NCBI GenBank assembly: GCA_030280995.1
Contig: JASXTE010000005.1
Coordinates: 35,308,501 to 35,372,500, forward strand
Reading direction: 5' to 3'
Source: Hemileia vastatrix
Taxonomy: Eukaryota > Basidiomycota > Pucciniomycetes > Pucciniales > Zaghouaniaceae
Length of the DNA stretch: 64,000 nt
Each line of letters opens with the position of its first letter. The stretch's first letter is position 1. The position numbers and the translations under genes are program-made. Shown in pieces: positions 54,501 to 64,000 of this stretch. The notes under the pieces are model-generated. The model saw only the letters and a list, made by a program, of their open reading frames with translations. It searched no databases and was not told where the DNA came from.

Positions 54501-57323
54501 CTTATCTGAGTTCCAAATGATGCTTTTGAAATTTCAGTTTCCAAAAGTTCCATCTCATTGGATTCTCTTCCTTTGCAAGGAATATTTATTACTGACTCAA
54601 TGTGTAAGACCGTTTTAAAAGAATTTATTTTGAATTTCCTTTTACCATTCATACCAACTGTAGAATTATTATTAGCAGGGTCTAATTTCACACCAAACTT
54701 TGTCAGAATGTATTTTCCAATGATGAAACAGTTACTACAATTAGTATTGTCCATTACTACAAATTCACAATTTACTCTAACATAACCATGTTGATGTTTA
54801 AAGAAAACAGAAGCTTTTTATCTACCAATGGGATTTAGTACTGATCCAAAACCTCTTCAATTTTTACTTTGAAAGGGTTCAAGCTTTGACTTATAATCAC
54901 TATCAATTTTTTGCAATGTATTTGTAGAATCAACAGAACCAGAAGCTCCTGTGTCCAATACTATACTTACATTTTCTCCAAAAATGATAGCTGGAACCGT
55001 GGTAGGTGTCATTTTCAAGTCGTCAGCTTGTATATCCTTAATGATTTCAGAATCCTCAAAATTTATTTAAGATTCATTTGAGTCCATACTTAATATAGGA
55101 GTTTCAAAGATGGGAAAATCATCTTCCAACATACAGACTTTATTCTCATCACTATATGAGATATTACTGTCATAATAACTTGAATCTTTACTTTTTTCTG
55201 TTACATTTTCAGATTCATGCTGATTTCAAAAATATTTATATTCTTCTCACATTTGTGACCTTTAAACCAAGGTTTATTACACTTACAACAAGTATTAGTC
55301 TCATGCTTTTTAGGTACTACAGGTGCAGTAGGTTTTTTCTGCTTCTCCTGAAGTGGTTTTGAATTCTGATTTTTAACAGGCTCATTATTTTGTTTATAAG
55401 TGGTGTACCTTGCTTCATACTTATGGTTTAATAATATTTCATTAAAAATATTAATAAATTCAGAATATTCATTAACCATTATTTTTCTAGCTACATCAAT
55501 GTCTCTGACAGATATAGGTAATTTATATATTATCTTATCTTTCCATAAGTTAAAATCCATGTCTGGCTCAATGGCTTTTAATATTTTATTTAAATTCATC
55601 AAGAATACTATAGGTTTGTCACCATTCAATGGATTATACCTAGTTTTCCCATATAATCTTTGCTGAGTGAGCATGAATTTAGAACCTCCAAATTGTTTTT
55701 CAATTAGTTGTTTTCATTTACCCCAAGAATAATCTTAACCCTCATTCAACACAGCTTCAAACAATAATAAAGCAACATCCTTTAATAAAGAGATAAATTT
55801 TGATGTTATTTCTTCATCTGGTAGCTTATATGAGAATTTTAAGTTGTCAATTCTTTGAATAAAATGTTGCCAATCAGAGCTGGCTTCCCCATCATAAGTT
55901 GGCTACTGATCAATCTTTGGAAAGTTCTTCTGATTGGATTTAGTCTCACTAATCTTAGGTAAATTCAATAACTTATTTACTCTGGATAAATGGACTTGTA
56001 TTTCCTCTTGCACGGATTTGTGACTTACATTTTTTTCTCAGACTTGACACTACCACCAGATGATTTTTCTTGTGGTGGTATGGGAAATGATTGAGATTCA
56101 TTTTTGCCAATGAAAGGATTATTATTATACTGTGTATACTTATGATTATCCTGATTCATTAGTAGATTAGCAGTTTCAATCTCAAATTTAGTTAATTTTT
56201 GTAACAGATAAGAGACACTTTGATTTGTTTGTGCAAAAGATAAATTATTTCTTGATTCAGATTTTAATAAATGTGCTTCATACAATTTTTCTAACTCGCA
56301 GAATTTCTTTGATAGTTCACTATATTTATTACTTAAAAAATCATATTTTAGAGTTAGAGCCAAGTGTTCATTCTCTAATTCTTTATTTCTTGTTTCCAGT
56401 TGAGAAATTTTCAATTTCAAGGAAAACATTGTATCACTTGTGAGCTTAATTGTCTGTTCCTCACACTCAGTCATTCTATTCCATAATGCTGAAACAACTC
56501 TATGGATAATTGTGTTATTATTAAAATACTCCATGTCTTCCTTCTCAATTTTTTCACTGTTTTTTGAACTTCTCATCTCACTAATAAGTGGTAGAAAATG
56601 AGGATTAACTGTATTATTATTATAAATATTACTGTTGTTATTAAAAAAAGATAAATCAGGTGTATCTACATAAAAAACTAATTGTCTTAAGTCCTCTTCA
56701 ATTTTCTGTACATATTTTACATCAATAACATCACCTATATTGTAATCATTAGTATTGTATTCAATCTGAGAGGATAATCCACTTACCATGGGATAGGAGC
56801 AAGCCCTGAATTTAGGTGCTTTTACTTTCCTTTTTAGGGGTGAGCTAAGGCAGTCTGATGAGGGGGTGGATCTCTGTTGCAATTGTGGCTGGACCACGGC
56901 TGATGGAACAAATCCCACTTCCATTTCTCTACCAAGATTTTTTCCTGGGAATGATGTGACCCTCCTTAGGTAGGGGGTTGTTGGCTTGGCTGCTCTACCT
57001 TTAACTCTTCTAAAGTTTGATTCATTTGTTGGAACCCCACCTTGCAGTTTTTTTGCAACTGCTCTACCTCCATTAGCATGGTAGATTTTGATTCCTCTAG
57101 TTTCAGAAACTGTTTGGCCAGATGGGACAGCTGATCCTGCAGAGGAGGTGAAGTCTTTTTGATTTTTATCTTTTTTAGAAGGGTTTCCTTTTCCTCTATT
57201 CTCATAGACTCTGGTTGTGGGTAAGATTGGCCCTCCATGGTGATGTCCTGGAGCAATGTTTTTAGCTTTAGACCTGGTGTTATAAGCAGGATTTTCACTT
57301 ACATTGTCTTGTGTAGCACTCAT
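51567..57323 (-). pseudogene. Element F Gag-Pol, right of insertion G (broken)
   Basis: Homologous to the G polyprotein along its whole length. Gag with intact first 432 codons (57323-56025) ends at a frameshift in a T-run. Pieces follow for the knuckle (CCKCNKPWFKGHKC, about 55290), protease remnants, RT (54454-53483, with YIDD), RNase H (53467-52862), integrase (52774-52151, with SDRDPKL and TDGLAER) and the C-terminus (52069-51575). Stops at about 54470, 53467, 52862 and 52150, and several frameshifts, make it inactive. It is older than G, which split it just before its last 38 codons. Confidence 0.9.
56966..57238 (-). CDS. Overlapping +1-frame protein in element F gag (truncated)
   Basis: The homologue of the overlapping frame of G, with ATG at 57238 in the same CCATGG context and 90 residues. 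It ends at a TAG where G continues for another 60 residues. The conserved core PPLQDQLSHLAKQ and CKVGFQQMNQ is unchanged. Confidence 0.55.
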   Translation of the reverse strand: MEGQSYPQPESMRIEEKETLLKKIKIKKTSPPLQDQLSHLAKQFLKLEESKSTMLMEVEQLQKNCKVGFQQMNQTLEELKVEQPSQQPPT

Positions 57324-57832
57324 TGTGTCTTAAATAACAATTATTCACATCTAAAAATGGGGAAACCTATATGGTAATTAGCAGACAAACATTATTAGCA
57401 ATACAATTACTAATAAAAGCAGCGGAGCTTACCCTGAATTTATATCTTTATTTATTTAAATAAAATATAAGAAAAAATCAAAAAAATCTGCTAAAAATAA
57501 TATAATAAGTCTAACTAGACCTTTATAAGGGTGAGAAATTAGTTTACCAAGCTTTACCCAAATACCAATTTAATTTGGTGTTATATTGGTGACCTAATAC
57601 CAAGTCAAATTGGGTTTATATTGGGTACAATTACTACTGCAAATACCTAATTTTTATTATAAAAAATTATTACAATTATTATAAGGGTTCTTTTCCGTAA
57701 TAACTGAGTTATGATGACCCACTAATGTGCTAAAGACCCAAATATTTGGTTTTTTTGAGATATACTGGAGTAAAAATCACGTCCTAAGGCTTAAACTAAA
57801 TAATAAGTAATAACTAAGGAAAGACCCCAAAT
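57324..57832 (-). other. Element F leader
   Basis: Noncoding and similar to the leader of G. A TTGGGGTCTTTCC primer-site candidate lies beside the LTR (about 57820). Confidence 0.6.
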
Positions 57833-58160
57833 TGTCAGTGTGTGCTAGTATTTAAGTATGATTTAATAGTAAATATTAATGGTCCTACTACTTATTGTTA
57901 AATGATTTAGTGATTAAACCTCAGAGGAAGACTAATAAAATAGTTATTCTCAATATAAACTCACAATACTTGGATTTTATGTGTGCTAGTGGTGGAAAAT
58001 AGAATAATAAAATATAGTTATAGCTTATATAAAAATAATATCAATTTATAAATGCTTTATAATATATTTATATATGATAATAATTGTTTTATAATGTTTT
58101 TTTTAATTTTTAGTAAGTAAGTGATGTCTAATAACCCATCAAATCATCCCTTACTAATAC
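57833..58160 (-). repeat. Element F 5' LTR, cut by element H
   Basis: The first 328 bases (plus-strand numbering) match 41310-41640, then stop abruptly at AATAC where TGTCAAGGAG begins the LTR of H. Confidence 0.85.
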
Positions 58161-58879
58161 TGTCAAGGAGTCTTTCAAGTCTAGAAGGTTTTTTGAGGAG
58201 ATCCAGTGGCAGTAACAACGGGATTTATAAAATTCAAACTTTGGTACATATTTCCTTATCTTATAGAATATTTACTCAGTATTAAGAGGTAAAATTTAAA
58301 TTATTATTATTATTAATGTATTAGAATTACATGAATGTAAATACTAAAGAAATAATAGATAGAAATAAATTATTGTAAATAGTTGTAATAAATAAGTAAG
58401 TGATGGAATGAATAAAAAACAACCAAAAGAGAGGCCTTATATAGGAAAAGGAGAGACAAAGCACGGAAATGAAATTCTAAAAACAGTAGTATGAGAGAGA
58501 GAGAAAAAGAATATTCCAGAAGGAGTATTTTCAAATAATAGGGGGTGTCAGTTCTGGCAAATCCGCACTTAAATTAAGTGCGGATTTCAAACCAAATCAG
58601 CACTTACAAATCAGCACTTAAATTTTGCAAAAAAGTCACTTATTTCAAAAAAGGGTGTCAGTTATGACCTCAAATCAGCACTTTTTTCCCGTTTTTTTTC
58701 ACAACCACATTTTGGCCACAAAACATCCCTTCCTTTCTTACCCCATCCCTGTCACATGTGACACACTGACCTTCCTTGCTACCTACCCATCAATCCTCGG
58801 CACACACCCCTTCCTGACATTTTCAATATTTTGACCAGGCATGTTTACATTCTTTTTTAACACCTTTACTTGAAGAAGA

Positions 58880-59613
58880 TCAATCCCCTCCACCTTCTAA
58901 CCATAGTTCAGCTGAAGATGATCCCAACTATCAAGCAGAACAATTATATCGCAGAAGATCTGAATCCTCAGAGGCCCAAAATTTAAATGTATGTTTACTT
59001 TTTGTTTTTTCTTCAATTCTTCTCTGAATTTCTCTTTCTTTCTAGTCTCCTCCTACTCAAACTCAATCTCCATTAAATAATCTCAATTCTGGAAATGTGA
59101 ATACCTCTTTAGAAGCTGCTTTAGAAGAACTTCCTGAAGCCTCTTGTTCAAACTCCAAACTAAAGCGTCGAGCCTCAACTTCAATGAACTTGAACCATCT
59201 ATTAAAACGTGGTAATACTTCAACAAGCTCATTTGGCTCCCTTGAGGATTATTTTGAAAAAAAAGATATAAGTAAGTTTTGTTTACTATATATCTTAATC
59301 ATTAACTCATTTATTTATTTATTTCAATTTAATTTTCTCAGCAAAATCAACTATTGCAAATAATGCCCTTGACTTTGAGAAGATGAAGTTTGATCATATG
59401 CTAAGGAAAGATCAGCAAGCCTTAGATTTGGAAGAAAAAAAATTTGAGGTAGAGCAGATGGAAAGAGTAAATGACCGTCAATTTCAAAGAGAAATGGCTA
59501 CTTGTGAATTGGAAAAACAAGAGAGTTTTAAAAAAAAAGATTTCATTATGGAATGTGTTAAAAATGGCCAATCTTATGAGGACATTAAAAAATTACTTGA
59601 CCTTTTCAATTGA
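58880..59613 (+). CDS. Harbinger accessory protein, coiled-coil (5' end unclear)
   Basis: Three exons can be read. Exon 1 ends at 58988, with no ATG found in its frame. Exon 2 is 59046-59271 and exon 3 is 59342-59613. Introns are 58989-59045 (57 nt, GTATGT...TCTAG) and 59272-59341 (70 nt, GTAAGT...CTCAG). The C-terminal exon is a charged coiled coil (EKKFEVEQMERVNDRQFQRE) ending NGQSYEDIKKLLDLFN. PIF/Harbinger elements usually carry a second, Myb-like DNA-binding protein that works with the transposase, and this gene sits where that protein should be. The Myb-like part itself is not visible, so the assignment rests on context and the coiled-coil tail. Confidence 0.55.
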
Positions 59614-59767
59614 TAAATTGTTTTTCTAGTTAATTTAATTTTGGTAATATTTTCTTATATGCTGACTTATAAAAGGAAAAGAATATAGTACGTTATTTTT
59701 GACAAAAATTTGAATGTATAATAAAAATTTTCTATCTTTACTTTCTAGTCAATAAGTTTGCTTATCT

Positions 59768-60043
59768 AAATTTTTCTAAGTCATCAATTTCACATGTCAG
59801 ATTTAAAAAATTGGCAATGCCCTCCCCTGCATTTTATTGAAACAAGGGGTGGGTACCACCAAATTTTTCTAAGTCATCAATTTCACATGTCAGATTTAAA
59901 AAATTGGCAATGCCCTCCCCTGCATTTTATTGAAACAAGGGGTGGGTACCACCAAATTTTTCTAAGTCATCAATTTCACATGTCAGATTTAAAAAATTGG
60001 AAATACCCTCCCCTGCATTTTATTGAAGTAAAGGGTGAAAGTC
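59768..60043 (+). repeat. 93-bp tandem repeat, three copies
   Basis: Units start at 59768, 59861 and 59954. The third is diverged at its end. Because 93 is divisible by three, a frame (SDLKNWQCPPLHFIETRGG) stays open across all units, probably by chance. Confidence 0.93.
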
Positions 60044-60375
60044 ATCAAAATACAATATAATTACATAAATTAATTAATATATAAATAAGATATGTCAAGT
60101 ATACTACTTTTAAAGTAATGACAATTCCTTAAGCCAAAATGCAGATCAAGTCTAGAAACTAGGTTCAATGCAAAGTATTTTTTGAAGCAACTTATTTAAA
60201 TAATACTTTATTAAATTAAGTTGATCAATAAAGATTGATTGACAATATTGCAATTCTTAAATACAATAATTTTATTAAAAAATTTCAGATTACATATAAA
60301 AAAAATCAGTGACTTTTTCTATTACTTACAACTGTTTTTACAGAATTGAAAACTATGTTTCAGCTAATATTTTAT

Positions 60376-60780
60376 GGAAGTGAACTCTGTTCTTCGCCCG
60401 AAGAACAGAGTTCATCCTCCTATTTTCACACTCTGTTTAAAAAGAATAAAATGACTTACCTGGAGAGATGAGTTTAGAAAAAAGAAATATAAGTGAATGG
60501 AAGTGAACTCTGTTCTTCGCCCGAAGAACAGAGTTCATCCTCCTATTTTCACACTCTGTTTAAAAAGAATAAAATGACTTACCTGGAGAGATGAGTTGAG
60601 AAAAAAGAAATATAAGTGAATGGAAGTGAACTCTGTTCTTCGCCCGAAGAACAGAGTTCATCCTCCTATTTTCACACTCTGTTTAAAAAGAATAAAATGA
60701 CTTACCTGGAGAGATGAGTTGAGAAAAAAGAAATATAAGTGAATGGAAGTGAACTCTGTTCTTTGCCCGAAGAACAGAGG
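60376..60780. repeat. 123-bp tandem repeat carrying a perfect hairpin, four copies
   Basis: Each unit has AACTCTGTTCTTCG-CC-CGAAGAACAGAGTT, a 14-bp perfect stem (60383, 60506, 60629 and 60752). It also carries a consensus splice donor on the minus strand (CTCCAG-GTAAGT). The fourth unit is cut off after AGAACAGAG. Confidence 0.95.
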
Positions 60781-60990
60781 GGGTTAGAGGCGGGTTTGGT
60801 GGGGATTTGGAGGGAGGATTTGGGGGATTTGGTGGGGGGTGGAGTGGAATGAGGGGAAGATATGAGGAGACCAAGAAGGGGGAGAAAGGGAGAGATGAGA
60901 CCAAAGAGGGAGAAAAGGGAGGTTAGAGTGAGCCAAGGAGGGGTGAATGAGGCAGCCAAAGGGGGGAAAAGGGGGATGATTCCAAGGAGT
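60781..60990. other. Purine-rich tract at the transposase breakpoint
   Basis: About 210 bases almost free of C on the plus strand, with many GGGG and GGAGG runs, some with G-quadruplex potential. It joins the tandem repeat to the truncated transposase and replaces its catalytic half. Confidence 0.7.
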
Positions 60991-61453
60991 TGATGGCAGT
61001 GATACATCGTTTGGTATAAGTGTTAACTGAACCATACCCTAAATCAAAGACATTTTCTAAACGTTTCAAAGCGGCTCCATTACCATTTGAACCCAAACGG
61101 CATAGTGTGATGGCCAATTGAATTGAAGGATGTCGTTGTTCTTTTTGAGAATTATTGTGAAATATGGGATGATCCTGAATAAGCTCAAGCAATTTAAGGA
61201 AAAATTCCTGAGAAGTCCTGAACAGCTGTCTAAAACTGGGTGTAGATAGGTTAAGAAGTGTTTGGATGGTGTACTTGGGGGTATGAAGTACTTGAGGCTT
61301 TCTGGGAAGAAGGTAACGTTTCCTGGCCATTTTTGATAAAACGACAAAATCTTCTTCTAGATCAGAATCGGAATCAGAGTCCAAGAGCAGTTCAAGCGCC
61401 ATGAAAGTCATTGCTTTATGTAATTTATCACGATTTGAAAGTGAGGAAGGCAT
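60991..61453 (-). pseudogene. PIF/Harbinger transposase N-terminal fragment
   Basis: From ATG 61453, about 150 residues resemble HARBI1/DDE_Tnp_4 transposases: the helical N-terminal part (TPSFRQLFRTSQEFFLKLLE, IQDHPIF) and the signature LAITLCRLGSNGNG followed by YGSVNTYTKRCITAINSLE. Homology stops at about 60995, where the frame runs into the complement of the purine-rich tract. The D,D,E catalytic domain is therefore gone and the element cannot move on its own. Confidence 0.75.
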
Positions 61454-61765
61454 GACTCTTATATGATATGATATGAAGATGTAAGTGATGTACGATGTTT
61501 TGAGTTATGAAGTGTTATTCTGCGGAGTGCTGCGTATGAATGGGATGATGCTGACAAATCAGTGAAATGGGACTTGATGGTGAAATCAGCACTTTTGGTT
61601 GAGAAAGTGCCGATTTGAGTGAAATAAGTGACTTATTTCATTTTGAAATCCACCAGTATTGGGGCTAGTGTGTTTTGGAAATCCGCACTTATTTAAGTGC
61701 GGATTTGGTCAAATTTAAGTGCGGATTTGTAAGTGCGGATTTGCCAGAACTGACACCCCCTAATA

Positions 61766-62080
61766 TATGTTTTTTTCAATTAATTAAATATAAATTTATA
61801 ATTATTAAATACATAAAAATGCGCCATTATTTGTAGAATATATTATATTATGTTCAATTTAACTGTATATAAAAATATATATAACCAATAAATTTAATGT
61901 AACACTTGTATATAATAAAATACTTATATAATTTCATTATGCAATAAAATATTAAGTTATATTCATTAAATACAATTCTTACCCACTCTTTAAGGTTTTA
62001 TAATTTATATATCATTTACTGGACTCCTGGAATAGCCTGGCTGACACTCCCTCACTCTAAAAAAAACAATAAAAAAAATG
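61766..62080. other. Rest of H LTR and polypurine tract
   Basis: AT-rich LTR sequence to 62046, then CTCCCTCACTC (minus-strand polypurine tract) and an A-rich stretch before the pol stop. Confidence 0.6.
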
Positions 62081-64000
62081 CTAAGATTTTTTCTTTTTGT
62101 ATTTTTTCAACAGAGCAGGCAGATTTGAAATTTCCTTGCCAGCTATCCATGCATCATGTTCAGATGATTTGTTCTTATATCTCAATAAATATTCAGTACC
62201 TCTTTCAGAAGTGATAATTCTATCATTGAGAATTTTATCAATTTCTGCTGTTTCTGTGACTTCCTGAGGGTTCTTCTTAGGTCTTCCTCTTCTTTTTGGA
62301 AATAAGTCACTGTTGGAAGTATAAGGCTTAAGCAAAGAAATGGGAAAGACAGGATGTTTCCTATCATATGGAGAATACAATACAACTTCTACTGCATTAT
62401 CACCAACCATTCTTTTAACAACAAATGGTCCTACAAAAGGATCTTTTAATTTGTGGTTACCTTGTAAATTGAAATGGAAAGTAGAGATCAACACTTCATC
62501 ACCCTTGTTAAATGTGTATTCCTTATGGGATTTATCCCATCTTTTCTTTTCATATTCAAATGCTTTATCAATACAACTCTGAGCATGTTTTCTGCATAGC
62601 TGTTGCATTTGCATAAAAGATTTTACACCAGGGTGTAGTTCCAACTTAGGTAATTTATTATTGAGAATCTGAGCAGGAGTATTTGGGACATAACCCAACC
62701 AAAGCTCAAAAGGCTTTTTCTCAGTGACAGAATGAAAAGTACTATTATATGCAAATTCAAGACCAGGCAAAAGAGTGACCCAATCATGAGTAAATCTGTC
62801 ATTGTCTTTATATTCTAAACTCAAGGCACAATACCTTCTAATCATATCTTCTAGAGTTTGAATCATTCTTTCAGCTAGACCATCAGTCTGAGGATGGTGA
62901 GCTGTAGACAATTTTAACTCACAGCCACAAATATCCATCAAAGAGGTCCAAAACTCAGAAGTGAATTTTGGATCCCTATCAGAGATAATGGCTTTTGGAA
63001 AAGCAATAATATTAAACATGTAAGACCACCATAAGAAAGCTAATTCTTTGGTGGATACATCTTTGTGGGTTGGAATAAATTTGCACATTTTTGTGAATCT
63101 ATCCACTATTACCCAACAAGAGTTAAAGCTGTCTTTACCTGCAACAGGAAGACCAGTGACAAAATCCATATTAATGATTTGCCAGGGAGCACTAGGTGCT
63201 TCAATATGTTGTAATAACCCTGCTCTCTTACCTGTTAACCTTTTAGATTTTTGGCAGGAATCACAAGATTCAACATATAATTTTGTGTCTTCAGACATAT
63301 TAGCCCACCATGCAGTGTTTTTGATTCTAATCAATGTTTTTTCAAGATCAAAATGACCAGCTAATATGTCATCATGACAAAGTTTAAGGATAGTTTCTTT
63401 CATTGAAGGAGGAATAACAATTACATTGGTAAGCTTCCTTCTATAATATATATAACCATCGTCAATAGAAAACTTTCCTTTATTTAAAGCATTTTGGTAC
63501 TTTGCAGGAAGAGTTTTTATTAATGCTTGAATTGAAGCATTCTTAGGATCATTCAAAATAGTAACTAATTTATTTAAATCAGAATCTTTATCATATGAAT
63601 CCAGTATTAACTGTAATAACTCTTCCTCCATATCAACTATAAATATACCATGTATATGAACAGTATCATCTTCAGGTACATAAGCAGGATTGGAGTCATT
63701 ATTTGGCAGAGGCAATCTGGAGAGCATATCAACATTAGAGTGAACATTTCCAGCTCTATGGATAATATTCATCCTTCCTCTGTATTCTTGAACAGCAAGT
63801 TGCCACCTGAACATATGTCTGTTAGGTGTCTTGAGGTTTAAGAGAGATTTCACAGCACTACAGTCAGTTACCAACTCAAATTTTTGGTCATCCAAGTAGT
63901 AATGAAGTTTCTCCAGAGCCCAAACAACTGCTAAGCACTCCAATTGAGTGGCACCATATTTCAATTCACTATTTCTTAAGGTTCTTGAAATATAACAAAT
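62081..64000 (-). CDS. Element H pol: RNase H end, integrase, chromodomain-like tail (5' partial)
   Basis: The frame is open to the right edge (first codon 64000-63998) and runs 640 codons without a stop. It begins inside RNase H (CYISRTLRNSELKYGATQLE), then the H2C2 module (HDDILAGHFD ... CDSCQKSKR), the D,D,E core (MDFVTGLP, SDRDPKF, HHPQTDGLAERM), the GPFVVKRM module and the tail EYLLRYKNKSSEHDAWIAG. It is clearly homologous to G but more distant than F. It has no breaks, so H may be recent. Confidence 0.93.
   Translation of the reverse strand: MCYISRTLRNSELKYGATQLECLAVVWALEKLHYYLDDQKFELVTDCSAVKSLLNLKTPNRHMFRWQLAVQEYRGRMNIIHRAGNVHSNVDMLSRLPLPNNDSNPAYVPEDDTVHIHGIFIVDMEEELLQLILDSYDKDSDLNKLVTILNDPKNASIQALIKTLPAKYQNALNKGKFSIDDGYIYYRRKLTNVIVIPPSMKETILKLCHDDILAGHFDLEKTLIRIKNTAWWANMSEDTKLYVESCDSCQKSKRLTGKRAGLLQHIEAPSAPWQIINMDFVTGLPVAGKDSFNSCWVIVDRFTKMCKFIPTHKDVSTKELAFLWWSYMFNIIAFPKAIISDRDPKFTSEFWTSLMDICGCELKLSTAHHPQTDGLAERMIQTLEDMIRRYCALSLEYKDNDRFTHDWVTLLPGLEFAYNSTFHSVTEKKPFELWLGYVPNTPAQILNNKLPKLELHPGVKSFMQMQQLCRKHAQSCIDKAFEYEKKRWDKSHKEYTFNKGDEVLISTFHFNLQGNHKLKDPFVGPFVVKRMVGDNAVEVVLYSPYDRKHPVFPISLLKPYTSNSDLFPKRRGRPKKNPQEVTETAEIDKILNDRIITSERGTEYLLRYKNKSSEHDAWIAGKEISNLPALLKKYKKKKS

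Larger units (their letters stand above)
58541..61760. mobile_element. Defective PIF/Harbinger-like DNA transposon
   Basis: 3220 bp bounded by terminal inverted repeats identical for at least 31 bases (GGGGGTGTCAGTTCTGGCAA, then ATCCGCACTTA) and flanked by TAATA on both sides (58536-58540 and 61761-61765). Several subterminal copies of AAATCCGCACTT in both orientations could be transposase sites. Inside are an accessory gene (+), tandem repeats and a truncated transposase (-). Confidence 0.82.
58161..62046 (-). repeat. Element H 3' LTR, interrupted by a PIF/Harbinger element
   Basis: Starts TGTCAAGGAG and ends CTGGCTGACA on the plus strand. Removing 58541-61765 leaves about 661 bp. The CTCCCTCACTC next to it (62047) is the same polypurine tract as in F and G. 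No second copy is in the window. Confidence 0.75.

Noticed and set aside
59794..60060. An 88-codon frame over the 93-bp repeat
   Set aside because: The unit length is a multiple of three, so the frame stays open by chance; no other support.
60683..61035. Pro/Ser-rich minus-strand frames beside the Harbinger transposase
   Set aside because: They are the complement of the purine-rich tract.

Overview
The window is a fungal, very probably basidiomycete, repeat-rich region. Short GT-AG introns (50-84 nt), Ty3/Gypsy, Copia, LINE and PIF/Harbinger elements, AT-rich spacers and one small secreted cysteine protein suggest a large rust-type (Pucciniales) genome; that assignment is inference. Almost everything is mobile-element sequence. 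The only plausible intact host gene is the small secreted protein at 36088-36435. A relic of a METTL21-like methyltransferase lies near 40 kb. I saw no rRNA, tRNA or CRISPR.

Layout, left half (1-26 kb): three related Ty3/Gypsy elements. A (+) contributes the RNase H tail and integrase (2-1768). B (-, 6673-15702) is complete, with 1.09/1.11 kb LTRs, target duplication ACGGT and a tRNA primer site, yet it encodes only Gag and integrase: protease, RT and RNase H are missing. C (+, 16.0-21.9 kb) is Gag-protease-RT-RNase H-integrase broken by stops. Between integrase and the 3' end, all three carry genes on the opposite strand: a and b in A, c in B, e and d in C. These five genes are homologous. 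Each has an N-terminal six-cysteine cluster, a Ser/Pro-rich middle, one intron in phase 1, and a helical C-terminal domain. The cluster resembles a Gal4-type Zn2Cys6 domain with its two halves in swapped order. The same elements carry about 30 copies of a tiny hairpin followed by TAAACT. They also carry an ordered set of larger stem-loops, one with compensatory base changes.

Middle (26-41 kb): a 5'-truncated LINE (RT end, RNase H, zinc finger), hairpin MITEs, a Copia element with target duplication CAAAT and unequal LTRs (760 and 389 bp), the secreted-protein gene with TATA box and 5'UTR intron, a 350-bp TATAA satellite, and about 3 kb in which I recognise nothing.

Right half (41-64 kb): a nest of chromodomain-type Gypsy elements, all on the minus strand. 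E is a chromodomain fragment interrupted by F. F is interrupted in pol by G (42717-51566, intact, near-identical LTRs, one 1955-codon Gag-Pol frame) and in its 5' LTR by H, which runs off the right edge. H's 3' LTR holds a defective 3.2 kb PIF/Harbinger transposon. G and F also share a second, overlapping reading frame inside gag that is better conserved than the main frame.
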